DNA from: Paludibacteraceae bacterium
GTDB taxonomy: Bacteria; Bacteroidota; Bacteroidia; Bacteroidales; Paludibacteraceae
DNA length: 64,000 nt
Assembly: GCA_017451525.1 (NCBI GenBank)
Contig: JAFTOD010000001.1
Location: 372,001 to 436,000, forward strand
Direction: 5' to 3'
How positions within the stretch are numbered: the stretch's first letter is position 1; each line of letters begins with the position of its first letter. Made by a program: the position numbers and the translations under genes. The notes under the pieces were generated by a model. It saw nothing but the letters and a program-made list of their open reading frames with translations, ran no database searches and was not told the DNA's origin. Below, piece after piece: positions 1 to 8,604 of this stretch.

Positions 1-908
1 CACCACTCGGCAAACCCCGTCTCTGTATTCGGCTTGTAATCAATGATATCCACGCATGGAATCCCTGCAATAGTATTGACATAGTAGTGATCATCAGTAA
101 TGGGGTAATAAGTGGACTGCTGCACGAAATAGCGTGCATATCCCAATTGGGCAGCAGTGCGCCATATCTTTTCGACATACCTACTTGCATACATCGTAGA
201 GAAATACTCCCGAGGGAAAGTGGCAGATGGATCCCCGACCATATCAAGGAGAATACCATATTGGCAGTTGACAGTTGATAGTTGACAGTTGACAGTTGAT
301 TGTTTATACTCTTTAGCCCAGTATTGGCTGCCGAGGCACCAAGTATGTTCACGTTGCTTGCCCGTATAGTGGGTAGGGGTGCCCATATCCTCGCAATCGA
401 AGAAGACAATCTGCAAATTAGGTACGTATTCACCTTTGTCTTTGAGTATTGCGCATTGGCGTAAGACCTCTAAAATGACTCCCACTCCACTCGCACCATC
501 ATTCGCTCCTGGTACAAAATAGAAACGGTCTTCGTAATTCGTCTCCTCATCGGTCCATGGGCGCGTGTCCCAATGTGCACAGAGAAGAATGGTATGAGAT
601 GTCGTTCCTTCGAAATAACTCACGATATTACGAATGGGCTGTTGTTCGCCTGCGTAATTAGGCATAAAACCGTGCTGCTCTTTCACTTGTGCACCATGTC
701 GAGCCAACTCCTTAACCAACCAATCACCGCAAGCAGCATGCTCATCAGAGCCAGGCACACGTGCTCCAAAAGCCACTTGTTGAGCGATATACGTATATGC
801 AGAGTCCGCTGAAAAAGCATAGCGGACATCTGTAGAAGTCTTAGTTTTAGTCTGACAAGAGAGCAAAACCAACGATAGGGCAATATATAATAAATGTCTA
901 TAAATCAA
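1..908 (-). CDS. M28 family peptidase / glutaminyl cyclase-like lipoprotein, partial
   Basis: Read by translating the minus strand; the 3' end lies outside the window. The N-terminus has a short hydrophobic stretch ending in LVLLSC, a lipoprotein lipobox, so the protein is probably exported and lipid-anchored. Metal-site motifs of the M28 fold are visible: AHWDTRPW, GANDGASG and DCEDMG. The HWDTRPW version is typical of Bacteroidota M28 proteins annotated as glutamine cyclotransferases, so either aminopeptidase or glutaminyl cyclase activity is possible. No in-frame ATG precedes the lipobox; the best start is a TTG at 908-906, which overlaps the prs stop by a few bases and suggests translational coupling with prs. 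An in-frame array of a 7-bp repeat (267-308) adds a STVNCQL-type insert between conserved segments. Confidence 0.8.
   Translation of the reverse strand, partial: MIYRHLLYIALSLVLLSCQTKTKTSTDVRYAFSADSAYTYIAQQVAFGARVPGSDEHAACGDWLVKELARHGAQVKEQHGFMPNYAGEQQPIRNIVSYFEGTTSHTILLCAHWDTRPWTDEETNYEDRFYFVPGANDGASGVGVILEVLRQCAILKDKGEYVPNLQIVFFDCEDMGTPTHYTGKQREHTWCLGSQYWAKEYKQSTVNCQLSTVNCQYGILLDMVGDPSATFPREYFSTMYASRYVEKIWRTAAQLGYARYFVQQSTYYPITDDHYYVNTIAGIPCVDIIDYKPNTETGFAEW
267..308. repeat. 7-bp tandem repeat inside the M28 gene
   Basis: Six consecutive heptamers, consensus GTTGACA on the plus strand, fill 267-308. They stay in the reading frame of the minus-strand peptidase and encode a repeated TVNCQLS peptide. 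The same heptamer family recurs inside recG at 7178-7212. Confidence 0.85.
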
Positions 909-910
909 AA

Positions 911-1873
911 TCAGTGTATATTCAATTCGCTAACAGAACGATGGTTCTGGATAGCCAAGATAGTTTGTGCGATAGGCTTAGCCATAGAAGCGATACTGAC
1001 CTTTGGACAACGGTCTTGGTCGAATGGAATAGAATCGGTAAAGACAAGTTCCTCAAGCGCCGAGTTCATCACACGCTCGCATGCAGGACCAGACATCAAT
1101 CCATGGCTCACCAGCGCGCGAACAGACTTGGCACCTGCTTCCCTCATCACCTCTGCTGCCTTGCACAGCGTACCTGCAGTATCAGCAATATCGTCAATTA
1201 TCACCACATTCTTGTCCTTCACATCACCCAACACACGCATCTCGCCAATCTGGTTAGCATTAGGGCGGTGCTTGTAGCAGATTACCATAGGTACCTCCTG
1301 CTTGGTGAGTGCTGTGAGTTTTTTGGCAAAGACCGAAGCACGCTTGGTACCGCCCACGTCAGGAGATGCGACGATAAGGTTGTCCAAATTAAGGTGTTGT
1401 ACATAATCAGCCAACACATTCGCACCATAGAGGTGATCAACAGGAACATCAAAGAAACCTTGAATTTGGTCTGCATGGAGATCCACTGTTATCACGCGGT
1501 CAACGCCTACGCCTTGCAACAAATTTGCACAAACTTTTGCGCCAATGGATACACGTGGTTTGTCCTTACGGTCTTGGCGAGCCCAACCAAAATAAGGAAT
1601 AACGGCAATCACCTTGTAGGCACTAGCACGCTTGGCAGCATCAATGGCAAGCAAAAGCTCCATAATATTGTCGCTACTTGGGCAAGTAGATTGCACAATA
1701 TATACCGACTGACCACGCACAGACTCTTCGAAACTTACGGCAAACTCACCGTCAGAAAAACGAGCAACTTGGATATTACCCAAAGAACATCCTAAATACT
1801 CACATACACGCTTAGCGAGCTCACCTCCTTGAGAAAGAGCAAAAACTTTGTAGGGACTTGTTTCCACAATCAT
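911..1873 (-). CDS. prs: Ribose-phosphate pyrophosphokinase
   Basis: Makes PRPP from ribose 5-phosphate and ATP in the cytoplasm, feeding purine, pyrimidine, histidine, tryptophan and NAD synthesis. The 320-residue length is normal. FSDGE lies near residues 39-43, the metal/ATP segment DLHADQIQGFF at 131-141, the flexible-loop KHR at 201-203, and the PRPP-binding motif VVIIDDIADTAGT at 223-235. A CTTG/TACTTTTG promoter sits upstream (1911-1942), divergent from the promoter of the plus-strand gene at 2004. The stop codon overlaps the probable TTG start of the M28 gene, so the two are likely one operon. Confidence 0.97.
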   Translation of the reverse strand: MIVETSPYKVFALSQGGELAKRVCEYLGCSLGNIQVARFSDGEFAVSFEESVRGQSVYIVQSTCPSSDNIMELLLAIDAAKRASAYKVIAVIPYFGWARQDRKDKPRVSIGAKVCANLLQGVGVDRVITVDLHADQIQGFFDVPVDHLYGANVLADYVQHLNLDNLIVASPDVGGTKRASVFAKKLTALTKQEVPMVICYKHRPNANQIGEMRVLGDVKDKNVVIIDDIADTAGTLCKAAEVMREAGAKSVRALVSHGLMSGPACERVMNSALEELVFTDSIPFDQDRCPKVSIASMAKPIAQTILAIQNHRSVSELNIH

Positions 1874-1910
1874 GACAAACAGAATTTATAGATTATTTTG
1901 AATTGCAGTG

Positions 1911-1942
1911 CAAAAGTACTGCTTTTTTTTGAATTTTGCAAG
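1911..1942 (-). promoter_or_regulatory. prs promoter
   Basis: Minus-strand CTTG at 1942-1939, 20-bp spacer, TACTTTTG at 1918-1911: the Bacteroidota sigma-ABfr layout. Confidence 0.75.
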
Positions 1943-1947
1943 TATTG

Positions 1948-1979
1948 TTTGTATATTTCAATAAAAAATCGTATCTTTG
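1948..1979 (+). promoter_or_regulatory. Promoter of the FemAB/GNAT-like gene
   Basis: TTTG at 1948-1951, 20-bp spacer, TATCTTTG at 1972-1979. It lies back to back with the prs promoter. It excludes a TTG start at 1977 and supports the ATG at 2004. Confidence 0.75.
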
Positions 1980-2003
1980 CACACAAATTGTATATTGGGG
2001 AAT

Positions 2004-2966
2004 ATGACCAACAAAGAACTATACCGTGAATTTTGCCAAACAAATGGCGATTTGCCACTGTTCATGACCGATTGGTGGATGGATGCAGTGTGTGCTGGGA
2101 AGCAATGGGATGTCTTGCTTAGTTTAGATGAAAATGGTAATATCCAAGCAGTATTACCATATCTATTGCGCGAGCGCGCGTGGATGAGATACATTGTCAT
2201 GCCACAGCAAACACAAATAGGAGGAATATGGTTTGCAGATGCAGCGATTTCGAAGGATGAGAATAAGGTAGTAGATATTTGTCGAGATTTTGCACAACAG
2301 TTGGGGGACTTGAGGTTGAGTTATTATTATCAACATTACCCAATTGATAGCACTGCTGTGGATCAAATGCGTGTGCTAGGATTTAAAACTAAAGAGCGCG
2401 TTACTTATCGCATTGAGGATTTATCGAATCTTGACAAAGTAATCGCTGCGTTTTCTAAGAACAAAAAGCGTCAACTACAAAAGGCATTATCGCTGCATGC
2501 AGATATGAATATGAACGTGGAAGATTTCTATCGATACCACGTACAATGCTTGCACAACCAAGGTAAGCAAATCAGCTATTCACGTGAATTTCTACTTGTA
2601 TTGGAGCGTAAGGCACGCCGATTGAATCAGTGTCAGATACTCTCAATTTGCAATGCAGATAATGAAGTGCTTGCCGCAGCATTTTTGGTATGGGACAAGC
2701 ACAGCATGTACTATCTCATTCCTTGCTATAATCCCCAACACAAGGACTCTGGAGCAAGTGCACTGCTTGTGTTAGAGGCTATTAAACTGGCACGCCAACA
2801 GGGGGTAGCATTTGATTTTGAGGGTAGTATGATTAAGGGGGTGGCAAACCATTACAAACAATTCGGCAGCACCCGCACCTTATATTATAGTGTGGAAAAA
2901 TACTACAAGTGGTATTTCTGGTTTGCCAATGCGTATAATTGGCTGAGAGAAAGGAAAATGCGATGA
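2004..2966 (+). CDS. GNAT/FemAB-like acyl- or aminoacyltransferase
   Basis: About 320 residues beginning MTNKELYREF. The C-terminal half looks like the Acetyltransf_6/BioF2-like GNAT fold used by FemAB-type proteins: a basic FSKNKKRQLQKA segment, then AAAFLVWDKHSMYYLIP, then FDFEGSMIKGVANHYKQFG, which resembles the substrate-binding end of the family. The exact acceptor is unknown. It overlaps the following glycosyltransferase start by 4 bp (ATGA) and a flippase lies beyond, so modification of a surface glycan or glycan precursor is the likeliest role. The family call is fairly secure; the pathway is inferred from context. Confidence 0.75.
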   Translation: MTNKELYREFCQTNGDLPLFMTDWWMDAVCAGKQWDVLLSLDENGNIQAVLPYLLRERAWMRYIVMPQQTQIGGIWFADAAISKDENKVVDICRDFAQQLGDLRLSYYYQHYPIDSTAVDQMRVLGFKTKERVTYRIEDLSNLDKVIAAFSKNKKRQLQKALSLHADMNMNVEDFYRYHVQCLHNQGKQISYSREFLLVLERKARRLNQCQILSICNADNEVLAAAFLVWDKHSMYYLIPCYNPQHKDSGASALLVLEAIKLARQQGVAFDFEGSMIKGVANHYKQFGSTRTLYYSVEKYYKWYFWFANAYNWLRERKMR

Positions 2967-4027
2967 AAGTTTTATTTCTTAGCGCATGGTATCCCACCGA
3001 ACGTGATGCAATGGCAGGACTATTTGTTCAGAAACACGCAGAAGCAGTGACTGAACAAGGATGCGATGTTCGCGTGTTATATTCCGAACAAACAGGATTC
3101 GGGTGGGCAAAGGACATGTACAAGAAATGGCAACAACTACACGAGGAATGGGGCATGCCCGATATTGTGCAAATGAATGTATTGGACAAGAATGGGATAA
3201 TTGCACTATGGTTCAAATGGCGTCACAAAATCCCATATATCATCGTAGAGCATTGGTCGGGCTATCTACCCGCCAATTTCGCTTTCCGAGGCGGTTGGCA
3301 CGGGTGGATGATGCGAAAAATCGCCGAGCATGCCTCGTGTATTCTGCCTGTAAGCCAGATATTAGAAGATGCTATGAAAAGATGTGGTATAAAAAACGAA
3401 TGCTGGCAACGAATCCACAACGTCGTAGATGATTTTTTCTATCAACCTATTTCGCCTATTACCATTACAACTAAAGGAGAGAAATTCCGTTTCCTGCACG
3501 TAAGTTGTTTCGACGAGAAAGCAAAGAACATTCAAGGTATGTTGCGAGCAGTACGAGAAGTGGCGAAAGAAAGACAAGATTTTGAATTGGTATTAGTGGG
3601 AACAGGAGTGGATTTCGAACAAGATATTGCATACGCACAGACATTAGACTTTCCCCAAGACATGCTCACTTTCACAGGCGAACAAACTCCCCATGAAGTG
3701 GCACAATGGATGCAGCAAAGTGATTGTTTCTTACTTTTTTCGCGCTATGAAACATTTGCAGTAGTTTTGGCAGAAGCGATGAGTATAGGCATGCCAATAA
3801 TAAGTACTTCTACAGCTGGTATCGCGGCAGAATTGACTACGAAATGTGGTATATTAGTGCCAACTCAAGATGAACTAGCCCTTGCGCATGCAATGGTGCA
3901 GATGCTTGAGAATAGAGATATGTATCATACAGATATTATACGAGCAGAAGGTAATAAATACTCCTATCAAAACGTTGGAAAACAATTATTGGATATTTAC
4001 CAACGAGCGATCGTATCGTCTAACTAA
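2963..4027 (+). CDS. GT4 family glycosyltransferase
   Basis: A 354-residue cytoplasmic or membrane-associated glycosyltransferase that moves a sugar from a nucleotide-sugar donor. The N-terminus MKVLFLSAWYPTERDAMAG is the typical GT-B opening with the glycine-rich acceptor loop. VEHWSGY and a GT4 donor-site EX7E region (ETFAVVLAEAM) are present, followed by GMPIISTSTAG. The ATG at 2963 overlaps the upstream stop, so an upstream TTG is unlikely. It forms a two-gene operon with the FemAB-like gene. Its last 42 bp overlap the 3' end of the opposite-strand flippase. Confidence 0.9.
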   Translation: MKVLFLSAWYPTERDAMAGLFVQKHAEAVTEQGCDVRVLYSEQTGFGWAKDMYKKWQQLHEEWGMPDIVQMNVLDKNGIIALWFKWRHKIPYIIVEHWSGYLPANFAFRGGWHGWMMRKIAEHASCILPVSQILEDAMKRCGIKNECWQRIHNVVDDFFYQPISPITITTKGEKFRFLHVSCFDEKAKNIQGMLRAVREVAKERQDFELVLVGTGVDFEQDIAYAQTLDFPQDMLTFTGEQTPHEVAQWMQQSDCFLLFSRYETFAVVLAEAMSIGMPIISTSTAGIAAELTTKCGILVPTQDELALAHAMVQMLENRDMYHTDIIRAEGNKYSYQNVGKQLLDIYQRAIVSSN

Positions 4028-5269
4028 CGAAGCCAACCAAATCAATTGTGACAATACTGCAACTGCAGTACCTACTGAATATGCTGCAATCGCAGTTGTA
4101 AAATCCTTGGTGATAATTCCAACAGAAAGACCAACGACACGACATACAGCCAATAGTATTTCGAAAAACAGGCCTGTTTTTTGTTTCATAAATATGTCTG
4201 ATAGGTAACATGTACTACCTGTCAATAGCGACACATACAACCATGGGAGCATCCATCGAATATAATCTCCTACTATACGCCATTCATCTCCCAACAACCA
4301 CGCAGTTAGGTTTGGCAACACAAAATACAATATCCCAAATATCGGAATGATTACTACAGAAGTATATCCTATGAAACGCCTAAACATAGATTTTATAGGA
4401 AGTGATTGATGCACACACTCCGTGGTATGTTGGTATAAAACCTGGTAAATAGCACGCGAGATGGTACCTATTGGAGTGTAAGCTAGCAAAACAGCCATAC
4501 TCAACAATCCCACATATTTCGCTCCAAAAAACGGTGTGAGCAGTAACACGGGCAACTGCCCAGCCAGAACGTTAATAAAACTACGAGGTAAGACAAAGCA
4601 CGGAAAATTACGATACACACGGGCTTGAGTAAGTACATCTATTTTAGAAAAAAATAACAACGGGCGAAGAGTCTTGCGAAAACTCAGCAATAGACTCGAT
4701 AGCAATGCAATGAACGGAGCTATAACTGTCGCATAAATCATCCCCCCTTGTAGTACACCTGCATACCCCAAGCCTAATTTTCCCCCAGCTGACAAAATAC
4801 TTTGAGACATTTGATAGCCACTTATTCTTCCAAATGATTTTTTACGTATATACCAGTAATTCAGCACATTCCACATACCCATAATCAACACGTACAAAGG
4901 CATCAGCCAATAATATTTGGCCAAATTAGGCGATTTGAAAATCATACTAATTGGAGTTGAGAACAAGACACTCAATGCTACCAAGATTGTAGTTGTCAAC
5001 AGAAATAATAAGGATATATGTGTCAATGCCACTGCATCTTTTTCATTCTTAGGTAATACGATTGCATAGTAATAATCTGCTATTGATAATACAACCAACA
5101 CATTGCCTATACTCAAAAACAAATTCAACAACCCAAAATCCTCGGGCGCGTACATACGCGTCAAGATAGGATATACCACAAGACCTATGACCTGCGCCAC
5201 TACATTAGCAGAAAGCAATTTGGAAAAATTGCGTACACCAGAAGATTTCAACAAAGTTCTTAAATCCAT
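3986..5269 (-). CDS. MOP/Wzx-family polysaccharide flippase
   Basis: A 427-residue hydrophobic protein with roughly twelve predicted membrane segments, starting MDLRTLLKSSGVRNFSKLLSA. The N-terminal LTRMYAPEDFGLLNLF is characteristic of the oligosaccharide flippase (polysaccharide biosynthesis protein) family that moves lipid-linked sugar units across the inner membrane. Length is typical. It converges on the glycosyltransferase with a 42-bp antisense overlap. The promoter's -7 box ends only eight bases before the ATG, so the 5' UTR must be almost nil. Confidence 0.88.
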   Translation of the reverse strand: MDLRTLLKSSGVRNFSKLLSANVVAQVIGLVVYPILTRMYAPEDFGLLNLFLSIGNVLVVLSIADYYYAIVLPKNEKDAVALTHISLLFLLTTTILVALSVLFSTPISMIFKSPNLAKYYWLMPLYVLIMGMWNVLNYWYIRKKSFGRISGYQMSQSILSAGGKLGLGYAGVLQGGMIYATVIAPFIALLSSLLLSFRKTLRPLLFFSKIDVLTQARVYRNFPCFVLPRSFINVLAGQLPVLLLTPFFGAKYVGLLSMAVLLAYTPIGTISRAIYQVLYQHTTECVHQSLPIKSMFRRFIGYTSVVIIPIFGILYFVLPNLTAWLLGDEWRIVGDYIRWMLPWLYVSLLTGSTCYLSDIFMKQKTGLFFEILLAVCRVVGLSVGIITKDFTTAIAAYSVGTAVAVLSQLIWLASLVRRYDRSLVNIQ

Positions 5270-5277
5270 TTCGACTG

Positions 5278-5308
5278 CAAAAGTACAACAATTATCCCAA
5301 AATTACAA
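5278..5308 (-). promoter_or_regulatory. Flippase promoter
   Basis: Minus-strand TTGT at 5308-5305, 19-bp spacer, TACTTTTG at 5285-5278. The start codon is at 5269, giving a leaderless or nearly leaderless mRNA. Confidence 0.6.
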
Positions 5309-5345
5309 CTATTTTATGAAATTTTTGTAAAAAACATAAGAGATA

Positions 5346-5377
5346 TTTGCTCATTTCAAAAAAAAGCAGTAAATTTG
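5346..5377 (+). promoter_or_regulatory. Promoter of the TonB gene
   Basis: TTTG at 5346-5349, 20-bp spacer, TAAATTTG at 5370-5377, about 60 bp before the start codon. Confidence 0.65.
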
Positions 5378-5440
5378 CACGCCGAAAGGATAATATGTCT
5401 TTTCCATAAAAACGCGACTGAATTTTAAATTTAATAGTAT

Positions 5441-6121
5441 ATGCAACTGAAAAAATCACCCAAAGCAAGTTTGGAAGACAAGAAATTGACCTATGTTCTT
5501 ATGGGTCTGGTGCTTGTCTTGAGTATCTGCTATGTTGCTTTCGAATGGACTGAGAAGGAAGTGACAAAGTACGAAGTAAATGACACGGATTTCTTCTTTG
5601 AAGAGGAAATTGACATCCAACAAACTACTCAAGAGACTCCTCCTCCACCTCCACCACCAGCAGTACAAGAAGTAGAGGTGCTGAACGTAGTTGAAGATGA
5701 CGTAGAGGTTGAGACTATTGAGATCAACACTGAGGATGACAAGGATGTAGAGGTGGTAATTGCTCCTCCTGTAGAAGCTCCTGTAGAAGAAGAGGAGGAA
5801 GAGGTCATCTTCATGGTTGTAGAGTCTATGCCAGAGTTCCCTGGTGGTCAACAAGCGCTCTTCAAGTACCTTGCTGAGAATGTGAAGTACCCAGTTATCG
5901 CACAGGAGAATGGTATCCAAGGTCGCGTAATCTGCCAGTTTGTGGTAAACAAAGACGGTAGTATCGTGGATGTGGTAGCTGTGCGTTCATCTGGTGAGCC
6001 ATCATTGGACAAAGAGGCTATCCGCGTGATTAAGTCAATGCCTAAGTGGAAACCAGGTAAACAACGCGGTAAACCAGTACGCGTGAAATATACCGTACCT
6101 GTAAACTTCCGTTTGCAATAA
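5441..6121 (+). CDS. Energy transducer TonB
   Basis: A 226-residue TonB-family protein that carries proton-motive energy from the inner membrane to outer-membrane receptors. A short basic N-terminus is followed by one membrane segment at about residues 17-34, an acidic periplasmic region with seven prolines (67-73) and many glutamates, and a C-terminal TonB domain from about residue 130 containing MPEFPGGQQALFKYL, GRVICQFVVNKDG and the terminal YTVPVNFRLQ. No exbB or exbD is adjacent. It could serve the SusC-like receptor (51887-55177) or the barrel at 13331-16231, but that is inference. Confidence 0.93.
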   Translation: MQLKKSPKASLEDKKLTYVLMGLVLVLSICYVAFEWTEKEVTKYEVNDTDFFFEEEIDIQQTTQETPPPPPPPAVQEVEVLNVVEDDVEVETIEINTEDDKDVEVVIAPPVEAPVEEEEEEVIFMVVESMPEFPGGQQALFKYLAENVKYPVIAQENGIQGRVICQFVVNKDGSIVDVVAVRSSGEPSLDKEAIRVIKSMPKWKPGKQRGKPVRVKYTVPVNFRLQ

Positions 6122-6140
6122 TAATCGAGTTATTCTTGAG

Positions 6141-8252
6141 ATGGATTTATCCATCCAAAATATAGAATTCTGTAAGGGTGTCGGCGCTAAGCGTGCCGAC
6201 ATTCTTCGTAAAGAGCTCGGAGTAAAGTCCGCGCTCGATATGCTATACCAGTTCCCATACAAGTATATAGACCGTAGCCGATTCTATTTCATCCATGAGA
6301 TTGATGACGAGGACACCTATGTGCAAATCATTGGTCACATCACCGAGTGGCACACCATTGGTACGGGCGCTGGAGCACGCCTCTCAGCCACTTTCACCGA
6401 CGGACGACATACCATTGAACTGGTATGGTTCAAAGGCATCAAGTACCTCAAACTAGAGCGCAACACCCAGTATCTGCTTTTCGGTAAACCCTCACGTTTC
6501 AACCATCAGTACAATTTCGTACACCCCGAACTCACGCCTATGGCGAAGGTCAAGCCAGAGATGACCAAAGGACTTGAACCGTATTATAATACCACCGAGG
6601 GCATGAAGCGTGCGGGACTCAACTCCAAAGCCATTCGCAACATCACCGCCGAACTTATGCCATTATTGCGTCAAGGTGGTGTGCGTGAGACGTTAGGTAT
6701 TGATCTCATTGAGCAGCAACACCTTATGTCGCTCACCGAAGCATTGGCGAACATCCACTTCCCTAAAGACCAAATCGCCATGCAGAAGGCACGCGAGCGA
6801 ATGAAGTTTGAGGAACTCTTCTATATTCAGATGCAGATTCTGCGCCAGATGAAGCGCCGCGAGCAGAACGAGGGTTTTCGCATGCCAATCGTAGGTAAGG
6901 CTTTCCATGCCCAATACAATGCCCTACCCTATGCGCTCACCAACGCCCAGAAGCGAGTGCTGCGTGAGATACAGAGCGACCTCAAGTCGGGCAAACAAAT
7001 GAATCGTCTGCTGCAAGGCGATGTAGGAAGTGGCAAAACCATTGTAGCACTATTGACCGCGTTACTCGCCGTGGACAACGGCTATCAAGCCTGCATTATG
7101 GCGCCCACCGAAATCCTCGCTAATCAGCACTATGAGACAGTCAAGTTATTGTTGGATAAAGCACAAGACGCTAATAGTCAACTGCCAACTGTCAACTGTC
7201 AACTATTAACTGGTTCTACCACCGCCAAGCAGCGCATACCTCTGCACGAGCAACTACGCAACGGAGAAATAGATATACTCATTGGCACACACGCACTGAT
7301 TGAGAAAGAGGTGCAGTTTGCCAACCTCGGACTATGTATCATTGATGAGCAACACCGCTTTGGTGTGGCGCAGCGTGCCAAACTATGGGAGAAGAACATT
7401 CGTCCGCCACATGTGCTCGTGATGACTGCCACCCCTATCCCTCGCACTTTGGCAATGACTGTTTACGGGGATTTGCACGTGAGTATCATTGATGAATTGC
7501 CCCCTGGACGCAAGCCTGTGCACACACTGCATTATAATATTGAGCGACGCACGACTATCAATCAGTTTATTACGCAGCAGATTGATATGGGCAGACAAGT
7601 ATATGTAGTGTTCCCTCTCATCAAAGAGAACGAAAAACTCGACTTGCAAGACCTTCAAAACGGCTATAACACCCTCTGCCAAACTTTCCCACAATATAAA
7701 ATCTCTATGGTGCATGGGCAGATGCGTGCTAAGGACAAAGACGAGCAAATGCAGCGTTTTGCGAGTGGCGAAACGCAGATACTCGTAGCCACTACTGTCA
7801 TTGAAGTGGGCGTCAATGTACCCAATGCCAGCGTGATGATTATTGAGAATGCCGAGCGTTTCGGACTGAGCCAACTCCACCAACTGCGCGGTCGCGTAGG
7901 TCGCGGAGCCGACCAGAGCTATTGCCTACTACTCACCAAACTCGAACTGAGTAAGGATACTCGCAAACGTATGGATATTATGGTAGCAACCAACGATGGT
8001 TTTCGTATCGCGGAAGCCGATTTGCAATTGCGTGGACCTGGCGACCTCGAAGGTACGCAGCAGTCGGGCTTGCCATTTGAATTGCGTATCGCAAGTCTTA
8101 CCCACGATGGACAAATCTTAGATGTTGCTCGTCAAGCAGCAATGGCTATTCTCGATGCCGACCCGCTCCTCGACGAGATGCACAATCGCATCTATAAACA
8201 ACGGCTTGACCATCTGCGTCAAACCGTCGTTAATTGGGGCGAAATCTCCTGA
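6141..8252 (+). CDS. recG: ATP-dependent DNA helicase RecG
   Basis: A 703-residue branch-migration helicase that remodels stalled forks and Holliday junctions. The wedge/OB region occupies the first ~200 residues. Walker A GDVGSGKT is near residue 293, the motif II variant DEQHRFG near 401, MTATPIPRT follows, then the conserved QLRGRVGRG and the RecG C-terminal LRGPGDLEGTQQSG. Between motifs Ia and Ib (about 346-358) an in-frame heptamer array (7178-7212) adds a SQLPTVNCQL-type insert, probably in a surface loop. Start ATG is 20 bp after the TonB stop, so co-transcription is possible. Confidence 0.97.
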   Translation: MDLSIQNIEFCKGVGAKRADILRKELGVKSALDMLYQFPYKYIDRSRFYFIHEIDDEDTYVQIIGHITEWHTIGTGAGARLSATFTDGRHTIELVWFKGIKYLKLERNTQYLLFGKPSRFNHQYNFVHPELTPMAKVKPEMTKGLEPYYNTTEGMKRAGLNSKAIRNITAELMPLLRQGGVRETLGIDLIEQQHLMSLTEALANIHFPKDQIAMQKARERMKFEELFYIQMQILRQMKRREQNEGFRMPIVGKAFHAQYNALPYALTNAQKRVLREIQSDLKSGKQMNRLLQGDVGSGKTIVALLTALLAVDNGYQACIMAPTEILANQHYETVKLLLDKAQDANSQLPTVNCQLLTGSTTAKQRIPLHEQLRNGEIDILIGTHALIEKEVQFANLGLCIIDEQHRFGVAQRAKLWEKNIRPPHVLVMTATPIPRTLAMTVYGDLHVSIIDELPPGRKPVHTLHYNIERRTTINQFITQQIDMGRQVYVVFPLIKENEKLDLQDLQNGYNTLCQTFPQYKISMVHGQMRAKDKDEQMQRFASGETQILVATTVIEVGVNVPNASVMIIENAERFGLSQLHQLRGRVGRGADQSYCLLLTKLELSKDTRKRMDIMVATNDGFRIAEADLQLRGPGDLEGTQQSGLPFELRIASLTHDGQILDVARQAAMAILDADPLLDEMHNRIYKQRLDHLRQTVVNWGEIS
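7178..7212. repeat. 7-bp tandem repeat inside recG
   Basis: Five heptamers, consensus TCAACTG, in frame with recG. This is the reverse complement of the array at 267-308, but relative to the coding strand both genes read it in the same sense. Confidence 0.85.
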
Positions 8253-8604
8253 TATTGTTTAGCATTTCCGCTCCCTTCAAGTTCCCTGCATGTTTCGCGA
8301 CCACCATAGGAGATCTCTGGGACATCTGTGGGCTTTCGGTGGCTATTAATTTCGGTGACTTACAAGTTACCTACAAGCTACGCGACCATGTCGCGACCAC
8401 TGTAGCACATCTGTTGCCTAAATGTGTCCTATCTATGGCTTTTCAGTTTTCACCTTTCCGTTTTCCGAAGGGATACCGACCCATTGCCGAAAGAGCACCT
8501 GAATATGAGTATTGATACGAGCAAGAAGAATAACTATATAAAAACTCACCCCGCTACCTATATTTAGTAGCAGGGTGAGAGTGTAATGGTATCTAACGAA
8601 ACAT
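8253..8604. repeat. Convergent intergenic region with 11-bp periodic direct repeats
   Basis: No gene is supported here. Paired 11-bp direct repeats are visible: 8311-8332 (AGATCTCTGGG, ACATCTGTGGG), 8359-8380 (unit like CTTACAAGTTA) and 8381-8402 (unit like CGCGACCATGT). The stretch 8378-8435 is also the inverted counterpart of 32455-32508. The last part (8541-8580) is the terminator of the caspase operon. Confidence 0.75.
8541..8580 (-). terminator. Terminator of the caspase operon
   Basis: Inverted repeat CTCACCC..GCTAC with GTAGC..GGGTGAG; on the minus strand it is followed by a T-run (TTTTTATA). Confidence 0.75.

Noticed and set aside
8234-8515. A 93-codon open frame after recG
   Set aside because: It is made of 11-bp repeat DNA and overlaps the repeat shared with 32455-32508.
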